A stretch of DNA of 64,000 nt, from the NCBI GenBank assembly GCA_034440575.1, contig JAOTOL010001083.1, positions 167,501-231,500 on the forward strand. Reading direction: 5' to 3'. Position numbers and translations under genes: made by a program. The DNA comes from Imbricaverruca yamaguchii. Its lineage: Eukaryota; Arthropoda; Thecostraca; Neoverrucidae. This document shows, in pieces, positions 39,901 to 46,340 of the stretch. Below the pieces are notes generated by a model, which did not search any database, was not told where the DNA came from, and saw only the letters and a list, made by a program, of their open reading frames with translations. Positions within the stretch are counted from its first letter, which is position 1. Each line of letters begins with the position of its first letter.

Positions 39901-40935
39901 TCCATCCATCTAAACATATATGCATATATCAAACAACAACAACACTGGATAGTAAGACGTGTATCACAACTGGCAATATCTTTTTTACTAAAGAGAGCAT
40001 TCAAGGATTGATTAAGTCAAATACTGCTCTCGGACTCAACACAGCAGTCCTGAGGCAGCCAGCACATCTCAGTTTGGAAAAAATCCTGTCTAAATCGCGA
40101 GTGGCCGGGAAAGCACTGACCTGCCAGCCTCGCCAAGCGCCTCCTGGGAACCCCTGCCACGGCGGCATACCGCTGAAACACAGGACACCACTCCGTAGTA
40201 CAGCTGAACACCTTAGCAGAGCATATGGGGTATTTGATACTGCAGCTGGGGAACAGATCAGAGTATACAGAGCACTGAGCTGGAGAACAGTTGAGAGTGT
40301 ACAGCATACTCAGCTGGGGAACAGGCCAGAGTATCCAGGACCCTCAGTTGGGAACAGGACAGAGTACTCAGGGCATTCAGCTGGGGCGCAGACTAGAGTA
40401 TACAGCACACTCAGGTGGGGAACAGGCCAGATTACTCAGGGCACTCGGTTGAGGAACAGGCCAGTGCATACAGTGTCCTAACAAATAGTGGAGCACCCTC
40501 CTGCATGTACCCTGCCCTACTGCTACTGGCTGATCCACTGGGCGGTCCTCCATAGCTGCCCCAGCCGGCCATACCCACGGTGCCGGTCCATGGGGGTGCA
40601 TGCCCCAGGCAGTCCTCCATAGGCACTATAGCCGGCCGTACTCACTGTGTCGGTCCATGCGGGTGCACGCTCCTAGGCGGTCCTCCATAGGCACTATAGC
40701 TGACCATACTCACTGCACTGGTCCGTGGGGGTACATGACCCCGGACGGTCCTCCATAACCACTACACCCGGCCGTACTCACTGTGTCGGTCCGTGGGGGT
40801 ACATGCCCGCGGGCGGTCCTCCATAACCACTACACCCGGCCGTACTCACTGTGTCGGTCCGTGGGGGTACATGCCCCCGGGCGGTCCTCCATAGCCATTC
40901 CAGTCGGCGCCGGCCATCTCGTAGCCCTCGTCCAT
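13816..40935 (-). CDS. LENG8: LENG8/Thp3-like SAC3-domain protein, whole gene (17 coding exons, 891 aa)
   Basis: Exons in transcript order: 40935-40850, 40172-40121, 35576-35276, 33784-33322, 32142-31998, 31244-31075, 30165-30022, 29028-28831, 26292-26197, 22519-22445, 21283-21151, 19590-19480, 18859-18725, 17516-17318, 16911-16806, 15656-15555, 13975-13816. All junctions are GT-AG, all phases match, and the total is 2676 nt including TGA. The protein has a Gly/Pro/Gln-rich N-terminus (about 1-300), a segment with DWPDSLKRYV and DWNSEPLP motifs (about 395-455), an RS-rich basic linker (about 510-610) and a C-terminal SAC3/GANP domain (about 640-891) with [44 protein letters not shown] and [12 protein letters not shown]. 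Vertebrate LENG8 has about 800 aa in the same order. Known for the family: SAC3-type scaffolds of TREX-2-like complexes act in nuclear mRNA processing and export (yeast Thp3). The function here is inferred from homology. The transcription start and poly(A) site are not defined. Confidence 0.93.
14735..14982. repeat. 42-bp tandem array in the last LENG8 intron
   Basis: Six copies of a unit with TAATCACCCTGCTACATTC and CCTGATAACATGACGAACG. The exact 42-bp period is visible between 14901 and 14943. Confidence 0.93.
15300..15473 (-). mobile_element. SINE-A copy
   Basis: Minus orientation: tail GTTATTGGTTTTACGACACG to head end TACTCGTCCCC. Just downstream of the LENG8 exon 16 donor, in sense with the gene. 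Confidence 0.9.
15555..15656 (-). CDS. LENG8: LENG8 exon 16 (aa 805-839)
   Basis: Encodes [20 protein letters not shown], then [14 protein letters not shown]. The acceptor is GTCGTCAG. The donor AAGAC|GTACGT was chosen because it alone yields IKTYRPS with the last exon. Confidence 0.94.
15702..16198. repeat. 22-bp minisatellite upstream of LENG8 exon 16
   Basis: About 22 copies of GGTACCCAGTCCCACACCTG CC. On the gene strand each unit contains CAG|GTGTGG, a donor-like motif. The array ends about 45 bp before the exon 16 acceptor. Confidence 0.95.
16480..16805. repeat. Degenerate TGACCTGAC/ACGTAGTTGCCC repeats
   Basis: Diverged units resembling the exon 15 donor region (CCTGACGTAGTTGCCC, CCCCACGTAGCTCCC) fill the intron 15 start. 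Periodicity is weak. Confidence 0.5.
16806..16911 (-). CDS. LENG8: LENG8 exon 15 (aa 770-805)
   Basis: Encodes [20 protein letters not shown], then [15 protein letters not shown]. The acceptor is GTCCGGCAG. A SINE inserted 11 bp upstream and duplicated part of the acceptor region. The donor GTCAG|GTCAGG keeps frame with exon 16. Confidence 0.93.
16925..17116 (-). mobile_element. SINE-A copy at the LENG8 exon 15 acceptor
   Basis: Flanked by an 11-bp target-site duplication GCCGGACAGGG (16914-16924 and 17117-17127). Sense to LENG8, its tail within 20 bp of the acceptor AG. The tail segment is itself duplicated. Confidence 0.92.
17124..17235 (+). mobile_element. M1 element fragment
   Basis: Starts AGGGTTAAAATAATGG and contains CATTTAAAATGCTTTTGATG, then stops. 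A 5' fragment of the M1 family. Confidence 0.75.
17318..17516 (-). CDS. LENG8: LENG8 exon 14 (aa 704-770)
   Basis: Encodes [20 protein letters not shown], then the [12 protein letters not shown] helix region and [16 protein letters not shown]. This is the SAC3 core. The acceptor is ACCCTCAG and the donor ATGG|GTGAGT (phase 1). Confidence 0.95.
18484..18717 (+). mobile_element. M1 element, internally deleted, at the LENG8 exon 13 donor
   Basis: About 234 bp from AGGGTAAAAATAATGG to AATAATTTATCACT, flanked by the 10-bp duplication GTCTCACCGT (18474-18483 and 18718-18727). Read on the minus strand, that duplication is the exon 13 donor ACG|GTGAGAC. Confidence 0.88.
18725..18859 (-). CDS. LENG8: LENG8 exon 13 (aa 659-703)
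   Basis: Encodes [20 protein letters not shown], then [20 protein letters not shown] and RQDLT. The donor is GACG|GTGAGAC. A 234-bp interspersed element starts within a few bases of it and carries a duplicate of the donor on its other side. Confidence 0.94.
18870..19340. repeat. Minisatellite upstream of LENG8 exon 13
   Basis: Units of about 20-30 bp with GATACACGGCCGTGACATACT. It extends to the exon 13 acceptor flank (GATGCACGGTCGTGG) and is interrupted by a SINE-C insertion at 18901-19038. Confidence 0.88.
18901..19038 (+). mobile_element. SINE-C copy, 5'-truncated, with 17-bp TSD
   Basis: The duplication CACGGTCGTGGTGTACA lies at 18884-18900 and 19039-19055. The head lacks the A-box part; the tail ends AACCAATAAACAAACAAAA. 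Confidence 0.93.
19345..19440 (+). mobile_element. SINE-A tail fragment
   Basis: GAGACCAATCGGCGTGAGAG to repeated AACCAACC; no tRNA head. Confidence 0.75.
19480..19590 (-). CDS. LENG8: LENG8 exon 12 (aa 622-658)
   Basis: Encodes [20 protein letters not shown] followed by [17 protein letters not shown], the start of the SAC3 homology and one of the most conserved LENG8 signatures. The acceptor GTGTCGCAG and donor CACG|GTCAGT are both phase 0. Confidence 0.94.
19757..19920 (+). mobile_element. SINE-A copy
   Basis: Head GGGATGAGTAGCCTAGGGG with B box GGTTCGAGTCTC, body and AACCAACC tail. Flanked by CACTAACGTG(C/T)AAGGG on both sides, a likely duplication. Confidence 0.92.
20170..20510. other. 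CpG-rich intronic segment, no gene recognised
   Basis: Within LENG8 intron 11. It has an open plus frame over most of its length, but no motif that I recognise. Confidence 0.35.
20838..20998 (+). mobile_element. SINE-C copy
   Basis: AAGGTGTTGGGCTCTGGATAC head part, GGTGGCCCACCGGCGAAGCA, then the tail AACCAACCCAATAAAT leading into the AAAT tract. Confidence 0.88.
20990..21122. repeat. (AAAT)n microsatellite grown from a SINE tail
   Basis: About 130 bp of AAAT with some ACAT variants, continuing the SINE-C tail. Confidence 0.95.
21151..21283 (-). CDS. LENG8: LENG8 exon 11 (aa 577-621)
   Basis: Encodes [18 protein letters not shown], then [13 protein letters not shown], the KRAARF-type motif before the SAC3 domain. 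The acceptor is TTTTCAG and the donor CTGCAG|GTCAGC. A 37-bp minisatellite (21300-21935) begins about 20 bp upstream of the acceptor. Confidence 0.9.
21300..21935. repeat. 37-bp minisatellite upstream of LENG8 exon 11
   Basis: About 17 units of GCTACCTGTGCCACACCTGC plus ACCTGCAGTCACCAGCG, period 37 bp with shorter variants. All three plus frames stay open because the unit is not a multiple of three. It abuts the exon 11 acceptor region. Confidence 0.96.
22445..22519 (-). CDS. LENG8: LENG8 exon 10, basic linker (aa 552-577)
   Basis: A short exon encoding [20 protein letters not shown], then KSRKE. The acceptor TTTGTTCTCAG and donor AAAGA|GTACGT are both phase 2, so it fits between exons 9 and 11. 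Exons 9 and 11 would also join in frame, so it could be a skippable cassette. Confidence 0.78.
22700..25250. other. CpG-depleted block in LENG8 intron 9
   Basis: About 2.5 kb with only a few CpG. No exon seen. It contains a SINE-B copy with TG/CA in place of CG. Confidence 0.75.
23517..23690 (+). mobile_element. SINE-B copy (tRNA-Lys-like), CpG-decayed
   Basis: CAGTAGCTCAGTTGGGAGAG head, GACTCTTCTTC anticodon region, GGGTTTGAATCTCACAAC B box, tail AAAAGAACCCAAGGC. Most family CpGs are TG or CA. Confidence 0.88.
25860..26200. repeat. Donor-containing minisatellite after LENG8 exon 9
   Basis: About nine units of 37-41 bp. On the gene strand each holds GGCAG|GTGGGTGTCTCC, the same as the true exon 9 donor at 26197/26196. 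Confidence 0.95.
26197..26292 (-). CDS. LENG8: LENG8 exon 9, RS/RG linker (aa 520-552)
   Basis: Encodes [14 protein letters not shown], then an Arg/Gly-rich stretch ending NSSSG. It sits between two arrays. The acceptor side abuts CACCAGTCAACAGT repeats. The donor CAG|GTGGGTGTCTCC is part of the downstream repeat unit. Confidence 0.88.
26300..26870. repeat. CACCAGTCAACAGT array before LENG8 exon 9
   Basis: Short units (6-19 bp) of CAGTCACC and AGTCAACAGTCACCATCACC over 570 bp, reaching to about 15 bp from the exon 9 acceptor. Confidence 0.95.
26881..27058 (+). mobile_element. SINE-B copy
   Basis: GCGGTAGTTCAGTTGGTAGA head, CAGACTCTTGATC (CTT anticodon position), GGTTCGAATCTC B box, body ACCAATCGGCGTGAGAGGTT, tail AAAAGAACCCAAGG. 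Confidence 0.92.
27100..27265 (-). mobile_element. SINE-B copy, inverted partner
   Basis: Reverse complement of the preceding copy about 40 bp away. Together they form a large imperfect hairpin. Confidence 0.92.
27266..28505. other. Intronic, no gene seen
   Basis: Within LENG8 intron 8. No exon with matching phase or motif recognised. Confidence 0.4.
28506..28757 (-). mobile_element. SINE-A copy with internally expanded anticodon arm
   Basis: Normal tail and body, but the CGACTGTGAGACGAGCAACTTACTAC region is repeated about three times before the end CTAGACTACTCGTCCCC. Confidence 0.9.
28831..29028 (-). CDS. LENG8: LENG8 exon 8, Gly/Arg- and RS-rich (aa 454-520)
   Basis: Starts [18 protein letters not shown] and contains two similar SPL(K/R)GLGRGR units, ending in alternating Arg-Ser. 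The donor is TCCAG|GTCAGTG. A sense-oriented SINE ends just upstream of the acceptor, and its 14-bp target duplication lies inside the acceptor region. Confidence 0.88.
29048..29209 (-). mobile_element. SINE-A copy at the LENG8 exon 8 acceptor
   Basis: 14-bp duplication CGGATCAGATAAAG at 29034-29047 and 29210-29223. Sense to LENG8, its TAAC-rich tail about 20 bp upstream of the acceptor AG. Confidence 0.94.
29315..29455 (-). mobile_element. SINE-E tail fragments (two)
   Basis: Two units of GTTGGTTAGTT...GGGC(G/C)C...GGTCAT(A/T)T followed by a short CCAAC-type end. Confidence 0.55.
29590..30020. repeat. Donor-containing minisatellite after LENG8 exon 7
   Basis: About 14 units of 26-33 bp. 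On the gene strand most hold GTGAGTGTCACTGGATTCCG, the sequence that follows the true exon 7 donor (CAC|GTGAGTGTCGCTGG). Confidence 0.94.
30022..30165 (-). CDS. LENG8: LENG8 exon 7 (aa 406-454)
   Basis: Encodes [19 protein letters not shown] followed by a segment ending DWNSEPLPT, a strongly conserved LENG8 block. The donor CCCAC|GTGAGTG is repeated many times downstream (29590-30022). The acceptor flank is also part of a repeat (30170-30570). Confidence 0.92.
30170..30570. repeat. Acceptor-side repeat of LENG8 exon 7
   Basis: Units share GTCACGTACC, GTCACGTCACGTGTGACGAT and TGTGGAG with the exon 7 start and its upstream flank. Interrupted by a SINE-A copy. Confidence 0.75.
30236..30397 (-). 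mobile_element. SINE-A copy
   Basis: TTATTGGTTTTATGACACGT tail to CTAGACTACTCGTCCCC head, inserted in the GTCACG repeat. Confidence 0.92.
31075..31244 (-). CDS. LENG8: LENG8 exon 6 (aa 350-406)
   Basis: A Pro/Ala-rich exon ending [11 protein letters not shown], with the Lys codon split at AA|GTAATT. It joins RYVTRSFE of exon 7, the counterpart of the DWPQDMKEYVERCF region of vertebrate LENG8. Confidence 0.85.
31268..31322. repeat. CAACA/CAGCA microsatellite before LENG8 exon 6
   Basis: Runs of ACAACACAACACAGCACAGC about 20 bp upstream of the exon 6 acceptor on the gene strand. Confidence 0.9.
31490..32000. repeat. Array of 5' splice-site units after LENG8 exon 5
   Basis: More than 20 units of about 17-18 bp (CTGGGTTACCTGGGCGG). 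On the gene strand each reads CCAG|GTAACCCAG, near-identical to the true donor CCAG|GTAACTCAG at 31998/31997. Confidence 0.96.
31998..32142 (-). CDS. LENG8: LENG8 exon 5 (aa 301-349)
   Basis: Encodes [18 protein letters not shown], then a Gly/Ala/Pro tail. The acceptor is TGCGTCAG. The donor CCAG|GTAACTCAG is the first unit of an array of near-identical donors reaching 31490. Confidence 0.85.
32494..32644 (-). mobile_element. SINE-A copy, body deletion
   Basis: Tail and head present; the CTCTCACGCCG segment is missing between GTCGCC and AATTGGTCGC. Confidence 0.9.
32798..32947 (+). mobile_element. SINE-A copy
   Basis: GGGGACGAGTAGTCTGGGGG head, GGTTCGAGTCTCACC B box, AATAGCCAACCAAC tail; inverted relative to 32494-32644. 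Confidence 0.92.
33322..33784 (-). CDS. LENG8: LENG8 exon 4, polyglutamine-rich (aa 147-301)
   Basis: It opens [11 protein letters not shown], passes a basic stretch ([11 protein letters not shown]), then Gln/His-rich low complexity encoded mainly by CAG/CAA, and ends GLLPGFK. The Lys codon is split by donor AA|GTGCGT and continues with FQPIQ, matching the LKFNIQ-type motif of vertebrate LENG8. The acceptor region is repeated with an 85-bp period upstream. Confidence 0.9.
33779..34120. repeat. 85-bp array containing the LENG8 exon 4 acceptor
   Basis: Four units with CACCTCCTGC at 33779 (exon copy, CATCTCCTGC), 33864, 33949 and 34034. Each carries the reverse complement of GTGYRCCG(T/C)GCAG|GAGRTG, the exon 4 acceptor and first bases. 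Confidence 0.96.
34565..34840. repeat. Tandem array, about 80 bp
   Basis: Four copies of CGCCGACCATTAGAGATCGG, GGCAATCTCAGCACGGACTG and CGCCCTTGGACAAG, the last shortened. In LENG8 intron 3. Confidence 0.95.
35276..35576 (-). CDS. LENG8: LENG8 exon 3, proline-rich (aa 47-147)
   Basis: It starts [17 protein letters not shown] and becomes almost pure proline, broken by Ser-Glu, Asp-Asn-Glu and Ala. The plus strand is a GGC-rich tract. The acceptor TTTCAG|TGT continues a 19-bp minisatellite of CACACTGAGACACGC type. The donor CCCG|GTCAGT is phase 1. Confidence 0.82.
35577..36190. repeat. 19-bp minisatellite joining the LENG8 exon 3 acceptor
   Basis: Units of ACACACTGAGACACGCC. On the gene strand each has TGTCTCAG|TGTG beside the true acceptor TGTTTCAG|TGTCC. 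A unique segment (35820-35940) interrupts it. Confidence 0.94.
36890..37095. repeat. Further CACACTGAGACACGCC units
   Basis: Same unit as the preceding array, separated from it by about 700 bp of AT-rich sequence. Confidence 0.88.
37352..37489 (-). mobile_element. SINE-A copy, head truncated
   Basis: GGTTATTGCTTTTACGACAC to GATTATGAGACGAGCC, where homology ends. Flanking CTACCATTGCTCAGG occurs on both sides (about 37340 and 37490), a likely target duplication. Confidence 0.9.
37630..37790 (-). mobile_element. SINE-B copy, degenerate
   Basis: TTATATTACGATGCATTTAA tail, GCCAACCTATCACACCAATT body, GTAAGCTACCGAGGCCCC head. Confidence 0.8.
38030..38165. repeat. Direct duplication with CRE-like core
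   Basis: Two near-identical roughly 60-bp copies of CCTCAGCTGACGTCACAACT, GGGGCTCGGTGTGCAGTCCT and GAGGGACCCACATATAG. Confidence 0.93.
38169..38446 (+). mobile_element. hAT-type MITE copy 1 (278 bp)
   Basis: Imperfect terminal inverted repeats CAGTGTAAAATAATTG...AATTTTGGGACACTG, flanked by the perfect 8-bp duplication AGCTGTAC (38161-38168 and 38447-38454), as expected for hAT transposition. Non-coding. Confidence 0.93.
38640..39310. repeat. CATGTCCTGCCATG repeat field
   Basis: Degenerate units of about 12-24 bp (CCATGTCCTGCCATGTTTCC) over 670 bp, CpG-poor. Open frames here are repeat artefacts. Confidence 0.85.
39838..39898. repeat. (TA)n microsatellite
   Basis: About 60 bp of TA in LENG8 intron 2. 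Confidence 0.97.
40121..40172 (-). CDS. LENG8: LENG8 exon 2 (aa 29-46)
   Basis: A 52-nt microexon-like exon encoding [17 protein letters not shown]. The acceptor is tgtttcag and the donor CAG|GTCAGT. It enters in phase 2 and leaves in phase 0, exactly what exons 1 and 3 need, which is the main support. Confidence 0.78.
40235..40480. repeat. Tandem array upstream of LENG8 exon 2
   Basis: About six diverged units of about 35-40 bp with CTCAGCTGGGGAACAG and CAGAGTATACAG. The unit carries, on the gene strand, CTGTTCCCCAGCTGAG, an acceptor-like stretch. Confidence 0.85.
40546..40886. repeat. 68-bp array of the LENG8 exon 1 / intron 1 junction
   Basis: CCTCCATA occurs at 40546, 40614, 40682, 40750, 40818 and 40886. 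Each unit carries exon 1 sequence ([15 protein letters not shown] in the nearest copies) plus a GTGAGT/GTGGGT donor. Confidence 0.96.
40850..40935 (-). CDS. LENG8: LENG8 exon 1 (aa 1-29)
   Basis: Begins [17 protein letters not shown]. This ATG was chosen because it opens the frame that runs through the donor ACA|GTGAGT in phase 2. The final roughly 40 bp and the donor are the first unit of a 68-bp tandem array that continues down to 40546. Confidence 0.75.
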
Positions 40936-41010
40936 GGTCGGGTAGCGTGGCGGTCACGTGACGCTCAGGCACTGACGGGACGTGGCACACTGTGCATCTG
41001 CCAGCAGCAG
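40936..41010 (-). promoter_or_regulatory. Putative LENG8 5' UTR/promoter
   Basis: CpG-containing sequence upstream of the LENG8 ATG, with TCACGTGACCGCCACG (E-box CACGTG) about 20 bp from the start codon. Start site not defined. Confidence 0.4.
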
Positions 41011-41111
41011 GAGTAGATGGTCGTTAGTTATGTGAGTTTGCAGGAGCTTATGGCATTGCACACCTGTGGAATGCCAGCAGTGTCATCTATGCTTCAGCTT
41101 ACTGACTGGTC

Positions 41112-41261
41112 AGGTTGGTTATTGGTTTTACGACACATCGACCGTTGAGTCATGTAGCGTCGCCAATTGGTCCCGGGCGAAGAGTAGCGACAGGTGAGAC
41201 TCGAACTCACATCCTTTCGATTGTGAGACGAGCAACTTACCCCTAGGCTACTCATCCCCTT
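41112..41261 (-). mobile_element. SINE-A copy
   Basis: Flanked by CTTACTGACTGGTCA on both sides (about 41096 and 41260), a probable target-site duplication. The CTCTCACGCCG segment is deleted, as in 32494-32644. Confidence 0.92.
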
Positions 41262-42367
41262 ACTGACTGGTCACTCACTACACATTATCATAAATAATGC
41301 TGTAGATTTCAACTCTTCAACTCAATATATATACAAGTATAGTCATCTTTCAACCCTTGTGCCAGTTAAGTTGGCTTTCAGTGTTATTTTCAGCATCAGC
41401 TCTGCTCGAATGAAGCCATGGCAGCATTTAATTGGTATGTTAGATACATAAAAAAGGCATACAATGCATCATTCACGTGCATTACAACACTACATACAAC
41501 CAACACAGTGAAAGAGATATATCCATTGACATGGCATTGCAAGTGCACATCAAAATACAGATAAAAACCGCAGATAATCATAGCCTGTGTCATTTAGAGT
41601 CATGCCCGCAGCAAATACACTCCTGTCATGTTCTAGTCTGTGACAGACTAGAACGTGACAGTTGGAGAACTGTCAAAGGTGGACAACTGGAGGGCAGCAT
41701 CACTCTGTTCCCCTGGCAATTCCTCTAATGCCATAAGCCTTTCTCCATATTCTAAGTTACCTAGTGCACCAATGAATCCAGTTGCATTGTACTGCCCTCT
41801 TTCTAACATAACATTTTTTCAATTAAGGGCTCCATGCCTATGTATAATATTTCAAGTGGGGATGCACATCAGCTAGGTACATATTTTTTCACGACCTCCA
41901 TGCTCTCATACCTCACAGTCAAATTGATGATACTCAGCATTCTAATTGCTGTGTTCCTAGCTGAGATACTCTATTTTTTCTGCTTTAACATCATTTGAAA
42001 CTAATACCTAAGTCAATTTCCTCTTCAACAACATCAAATTCCCTACCTCCCATTGTATATCTGAAGGCCTCACCTCCTGACCCCAGATGCATAACCTTCC
42101 ACTTTTCATAGTTGAAAGCCAATGAACAGCACACCTTTTTGGTCACTCAATTCTAATGGAATATTACTAGATTGATCACTCCTAGCCACTCCTACCAGCT
42201 TGATGTCATTAGCAAGTATGAACATCCCATTTTTCATCCCTACATCAATGTTATCCACAAATATGATGAGGGAAGCTGTCCTGGAACAGAACTCTGTGAC
42301 ACTCCACTCTGAACATACTTCCATCCAGATTTACATTCATTTGCCACTACCCTTTGTTTCATTATGT

Positions 42368-42690
42368 GAGACGAAATGTACGACCCTCAGTATACCAGGA
42401 GGTGCTGAGTTTACATCAAAAGTAGCGTTAGGGATTATGCTATATTACTCAACGTTTCGGCCAGGGGCCATCGTCAGGAGTTGTCGTCCATCATCATCGT
42501 CATTACCAACACCATCGTCATTACCAACACCATCGTCATTACAGGAGCCATCATCGTCGTACCAACTAATAATTAACTCCTGACGATGGCCCCTGGCCGA
42601 AACGTTGAGTAATACAGCATAATCCCTAACGCTACTTATGATGTAAACTCAGCACCTCCTGGTATATTGAGGGTCATACATTTCGTCTCA
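42368..42690. mobile_element. Fold-back element, 115-bp arms
   Basis: Left arm 42368-42482 begins TGAGACGAAATGTACGACCC; right arm 42575-42690 is its near-perfect reverse complement. The loop has (CATCGTCATTACCAACAC)n. Arms include the GATGGCCCCTGGCCGAAACG motif. It keeps CpG within a CpG-poor block, so it is probably young. Confidence 0.92.
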
Positions 42691-44744
42691 TGCAATGTCT
42701 AAAACCCAGGAGCACTTAAGTGCCATTCTTCGTTGTATTAAACCCTTTGTTTCTGTCTACTCAACCATGCATCAGTCTGACATCGGATTTTCAATCAATC
42801 CATATTGATCTTGTTGATGAATTAGATGTCTGTGTGGAGCATTATCAAAAGATTTGCTAAGGTCCAAATATACAACATAAATCCTGCTTTGACTGGCTAC
42901 TTCTATAGTTACATGCTCCATGAAGTCCAATATGTTAGTGAAACAAGATCCTCAAGATTTAAGATTAACCTCATTGATTTAGGATTAACTTCATAATAAC
43001 CTCATAATTAAGTTCATTTTATTTAAGATTAACCTCATGACATCACCTGCTGAACACAACCATGCTAAGTTGAATCTAGCTGGTCTTTTAAATGCCATAA
43101 TATGCTTCCAACCTTTTCTTCTATCTATTCTATATGCTTTTAGGTTTTCCTCAGAGTTATCACTTCTTAAATATCAGCTTCTTTGATTCCAGATTTTTTT
43201 TACTTCTTTGATCAGCCATCAAGGGTGCTTAACCTTGTATAATCATGTTGTCACTATTGCCAAATGTCTCTCCCATGTTCACATTTTGCACATGTTCCTC
43301 ATTTTACCAGATCACTGCACCAGATCTAACATTCCATTTTCCTTTGTAGGTTCATGTGTCATTTGAAAGAATTTTCCTCAGAACAAGCCATTAAGCCATC
43401 TTCCTGGCTTCCTTAGTTTTCCAGTTTTGTCTTCCATCTCTGCTAATTTAAAGTTTCCCAACAATGGAGTTATCCCATGCACTTTCCTACTTATCTCTTC
43501 TTGGTTCAACCTGCCAGTGTTTTCATTAAGGTGTGGTGACCTACAGAATGCCTCTATGATAAATATTCTTACATTCTTCAAATTTATATCCAACTAGAAA
43601 TATTTAGTTCCTTCACTATGTACCCCATTCTCTATGGTCTGGCAATCCTTTGTACCTCACATAAAAAGTATGACATCTATTCTTGCCTTCATTTGATGAG
43701 CATGCATACTGTAGCTTGTCAATTCAAATTCTTCCAAGTTATCTCCAAGATAATGTTTCCATTAACCCTCTTTCTTTTCAAACAACATAAGAGTCCTTGG
43801 TAACAATAGCGACTTGTTTGTATATTGTTATGCTATATAGTTTCGAGATCATGATAGGTCGCCAAGGTCAAGTCAGGTCAAGTTCATGACAGGCTAATGG
43901 AACCAAACTTGGTCAACTGGAATGTTGTCAAAATTGCAAATGACTGTCATGCAATTGATGTACCTAAGCATTTCCATACTTTATCCATGCACTTCACTCC
44001 TTTCTTTGTGAAGCAGATTGCACTGAGCCACCCAATGGAGCAGTTGGGTGGGTGTCCTGTCTCTTGTAACTGGAGCAGGTAACTGACCTGATAGTGCTAT
44101 ATAGGTGACCTGAGGTCAAATGTCAGGTTTAGCATCTGTATTGCATCATTAATAATGTTCAAAACATCATTGATCCATAACAATGACAAACCAAGCCATG
44201 CAAAACAAGACAATTTTTACATGAAACCTGACTTGACCTTCAGGATATTGACCTTAGGTTATGAAATTTGCACATAATAGAATTCATAACCACACCCTGC
44301 AAATGTTGTTACTCCAGCTTTAATAGGACTCAGGATCATAGGGGGTATCCACACCCTGTCCAGTGTAGGTAAATTTAAGAGGCCCTAATAAGTGTATGTC
44401 AACCAAACCTAACCACTTTGTATGCTTCATGTAGATCAAATGTGTGTAAATTCATCTTGTGGTTACCTTAAAATACAACAATACCATAACAGATAACTAA
44501 ACAGGTTCTGGAATCTGATTAAACTTAAATTGGTTATGGTTCTAATTTATGGTCTTTATGCCAGAACTGCTTGGTTTACCTTATCCCTGAGCCCATGTGA
44601 CCTGGGCCAAAAGCTGCTGTAAAAATATAATACCTTGTATAGGCCCAGATGGCCTCCTACTTTGACATTATATGATGACAAGCATGTGACCATCAGGGTG
44701 AATTTGAATTGGTTTGGGAAGTGTGAAGGCAGAATCTACACAGT

Positions 44745-44768
44745 AGGCAGGTAGGTAGGTAGGTAGAC
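44745..44768. repeat. (GTAG)n microsatellite
   Basis: GTAGGTAGGTAGGTAG tract. Confidence 0.8.
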
Positions 44769-44854
44769 AGGGGAAGTGGGGCTTCTGAACACTTAATGAA
44801 GCATGAAACAAATAGCTCTACTGTTGCTCTTGTATGGCTGAACCAGTATTTGTT

Positions 44855-46340
44855 TGGCATTTCTTTTCTTTGATTTTTCAAAGGCATTTGATGTTGTTAA
44901 TCATTTGCTGCTACTAACAAAATTGAGAGCTTTAGGGATCTCATAATCAATCCTCACCTGGATCAAAAATGTTATCTGTGGGAGGGAAATACAAGTGCTT
45001 GTCTCTGGTTCTTCAAGCAAACCAAGGGATGTTCTGAGTGGAGTACCTCAGGGCTCTGTGCTAGGTCTGGTGTTATTTTTTATCTATGTGAACTATGTAC
45101 CTCATGATATACAGTCTCAATTCAAGGTTTTTTTCAGATGACCTAAAAACATATATGAAACTGGAGTACAAATCTGTCTCAGACCTGCTGGCTGGCATTT
45201 CACAGGGTCAAAAAGATATAGATACTCTGGTTAGTACTGCCAAGTCATGGGGGCTAGCAATGAATGCCAAGAAATGTGCAGTTCTGAAAGCACACTGTGG
45301 CTCATATGACTCTAAAAATATTTGTCCTTACGCATCACAGTAGATACAAACTTGCGATTTCATTAACATGTTGACAGAAGAGTACAGAAAGCTGGGAGTC
45401 TGGCCAGCAACCTGCTAAGTTCTACTTTATTTTGTATGGCCATTCTGCCATTAAGATCACTGAAATGTTTGTGCTGGCACCATCAGTGAAAACATGTGGC
45501 CACTCCTTGAAATTTGCTCACAGGCAAGCAACAGTAGATTGCAGGAAGATATTTTTTAGCCTCAGATGCTGCACCACCTGGAATTTTCTACCTGAAGATG
45601 TGGTAACCTTAGCAAACCTGGGAACAATTAAAGCTGCACTGCATGCAAATATTTGCACATTGTTGTATTAATATATTGAATAGGATTAATCATGATAATA
45701 TGCTAATCAAACTTGTTGAGTAGCTTTACTTCTTTATACTTTACCTTTCTTAACTTCCATCAGAAATCTTTTGTCTTCAACATATTAGCAGATGTAGTGG
45801 CTACTCTAAGCATACAATTTCTGCTTAAGGTACACTTTCCAGTTCCTGTCTTGCCCTGGAGAGGGGATACCTTGGGGAAATGTTTGAATTTAACAGAAAT
45901 GATGCAATTAGAGGTCATAAATTCAAAATTAAAATTAACCACAGCAGAACAAGGTTAAGGCAAACTTTCTCCACCAACAGGGTAGTGGAACACTGGAACC
46001 AGCTGCCAGAAAACATCATCAGTAGCAGCACATTGAACATCTTTAAAAACAGCATAGACAATCATTATAAGAATAGAGGGCTTGCTTTTCAGTATTACAG
46101 GGAGGGCTGATTGGCAGATTTGGTGGGCAACTGGTTCAGTGTACAGAGTGCAACCAAGAAGGGCCCTTGTGGCTCAGAGTTGCACTAATCTTTTATGTCT
46201 TTATGCCCTGTCTATCTGATACTCATACATTTCTTTAGCCTAGGGGACTGGCATACCTGCAGATATGGGCTCCCCTTAATCGGTTACGGAACTCATCTCT
46301 GGGTGAGTGATGCTCAAGAATTTGGGGAGCCAAGCATGTG
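44855..46340 (+). mobile_element. Degenerate non-LTR retrotransposon (RT fragment and 3' end)
   Basis: Conceptual reading shows reverse-transcriptase motifs in order: FSKAFDVVNH, SGVPQGSVLG, FFIYVNYVPHD and FSDDLKTYM (a changed FADD box). Around 45955-46100 a WNQLPENIISSSTLNIFKN motif, typical of LINE C-termini, follows. Stops and frame changes make it non-functional. CR1/L2-like clade is a guess. Confidence 0.85.

Noticed and set aside
45095..46110. Intact retrotransposon protein gene
   Set aside because: Reverse-transcriptase motifs are present but broken by stops and frame changes, with a changed FADD box; only remains.
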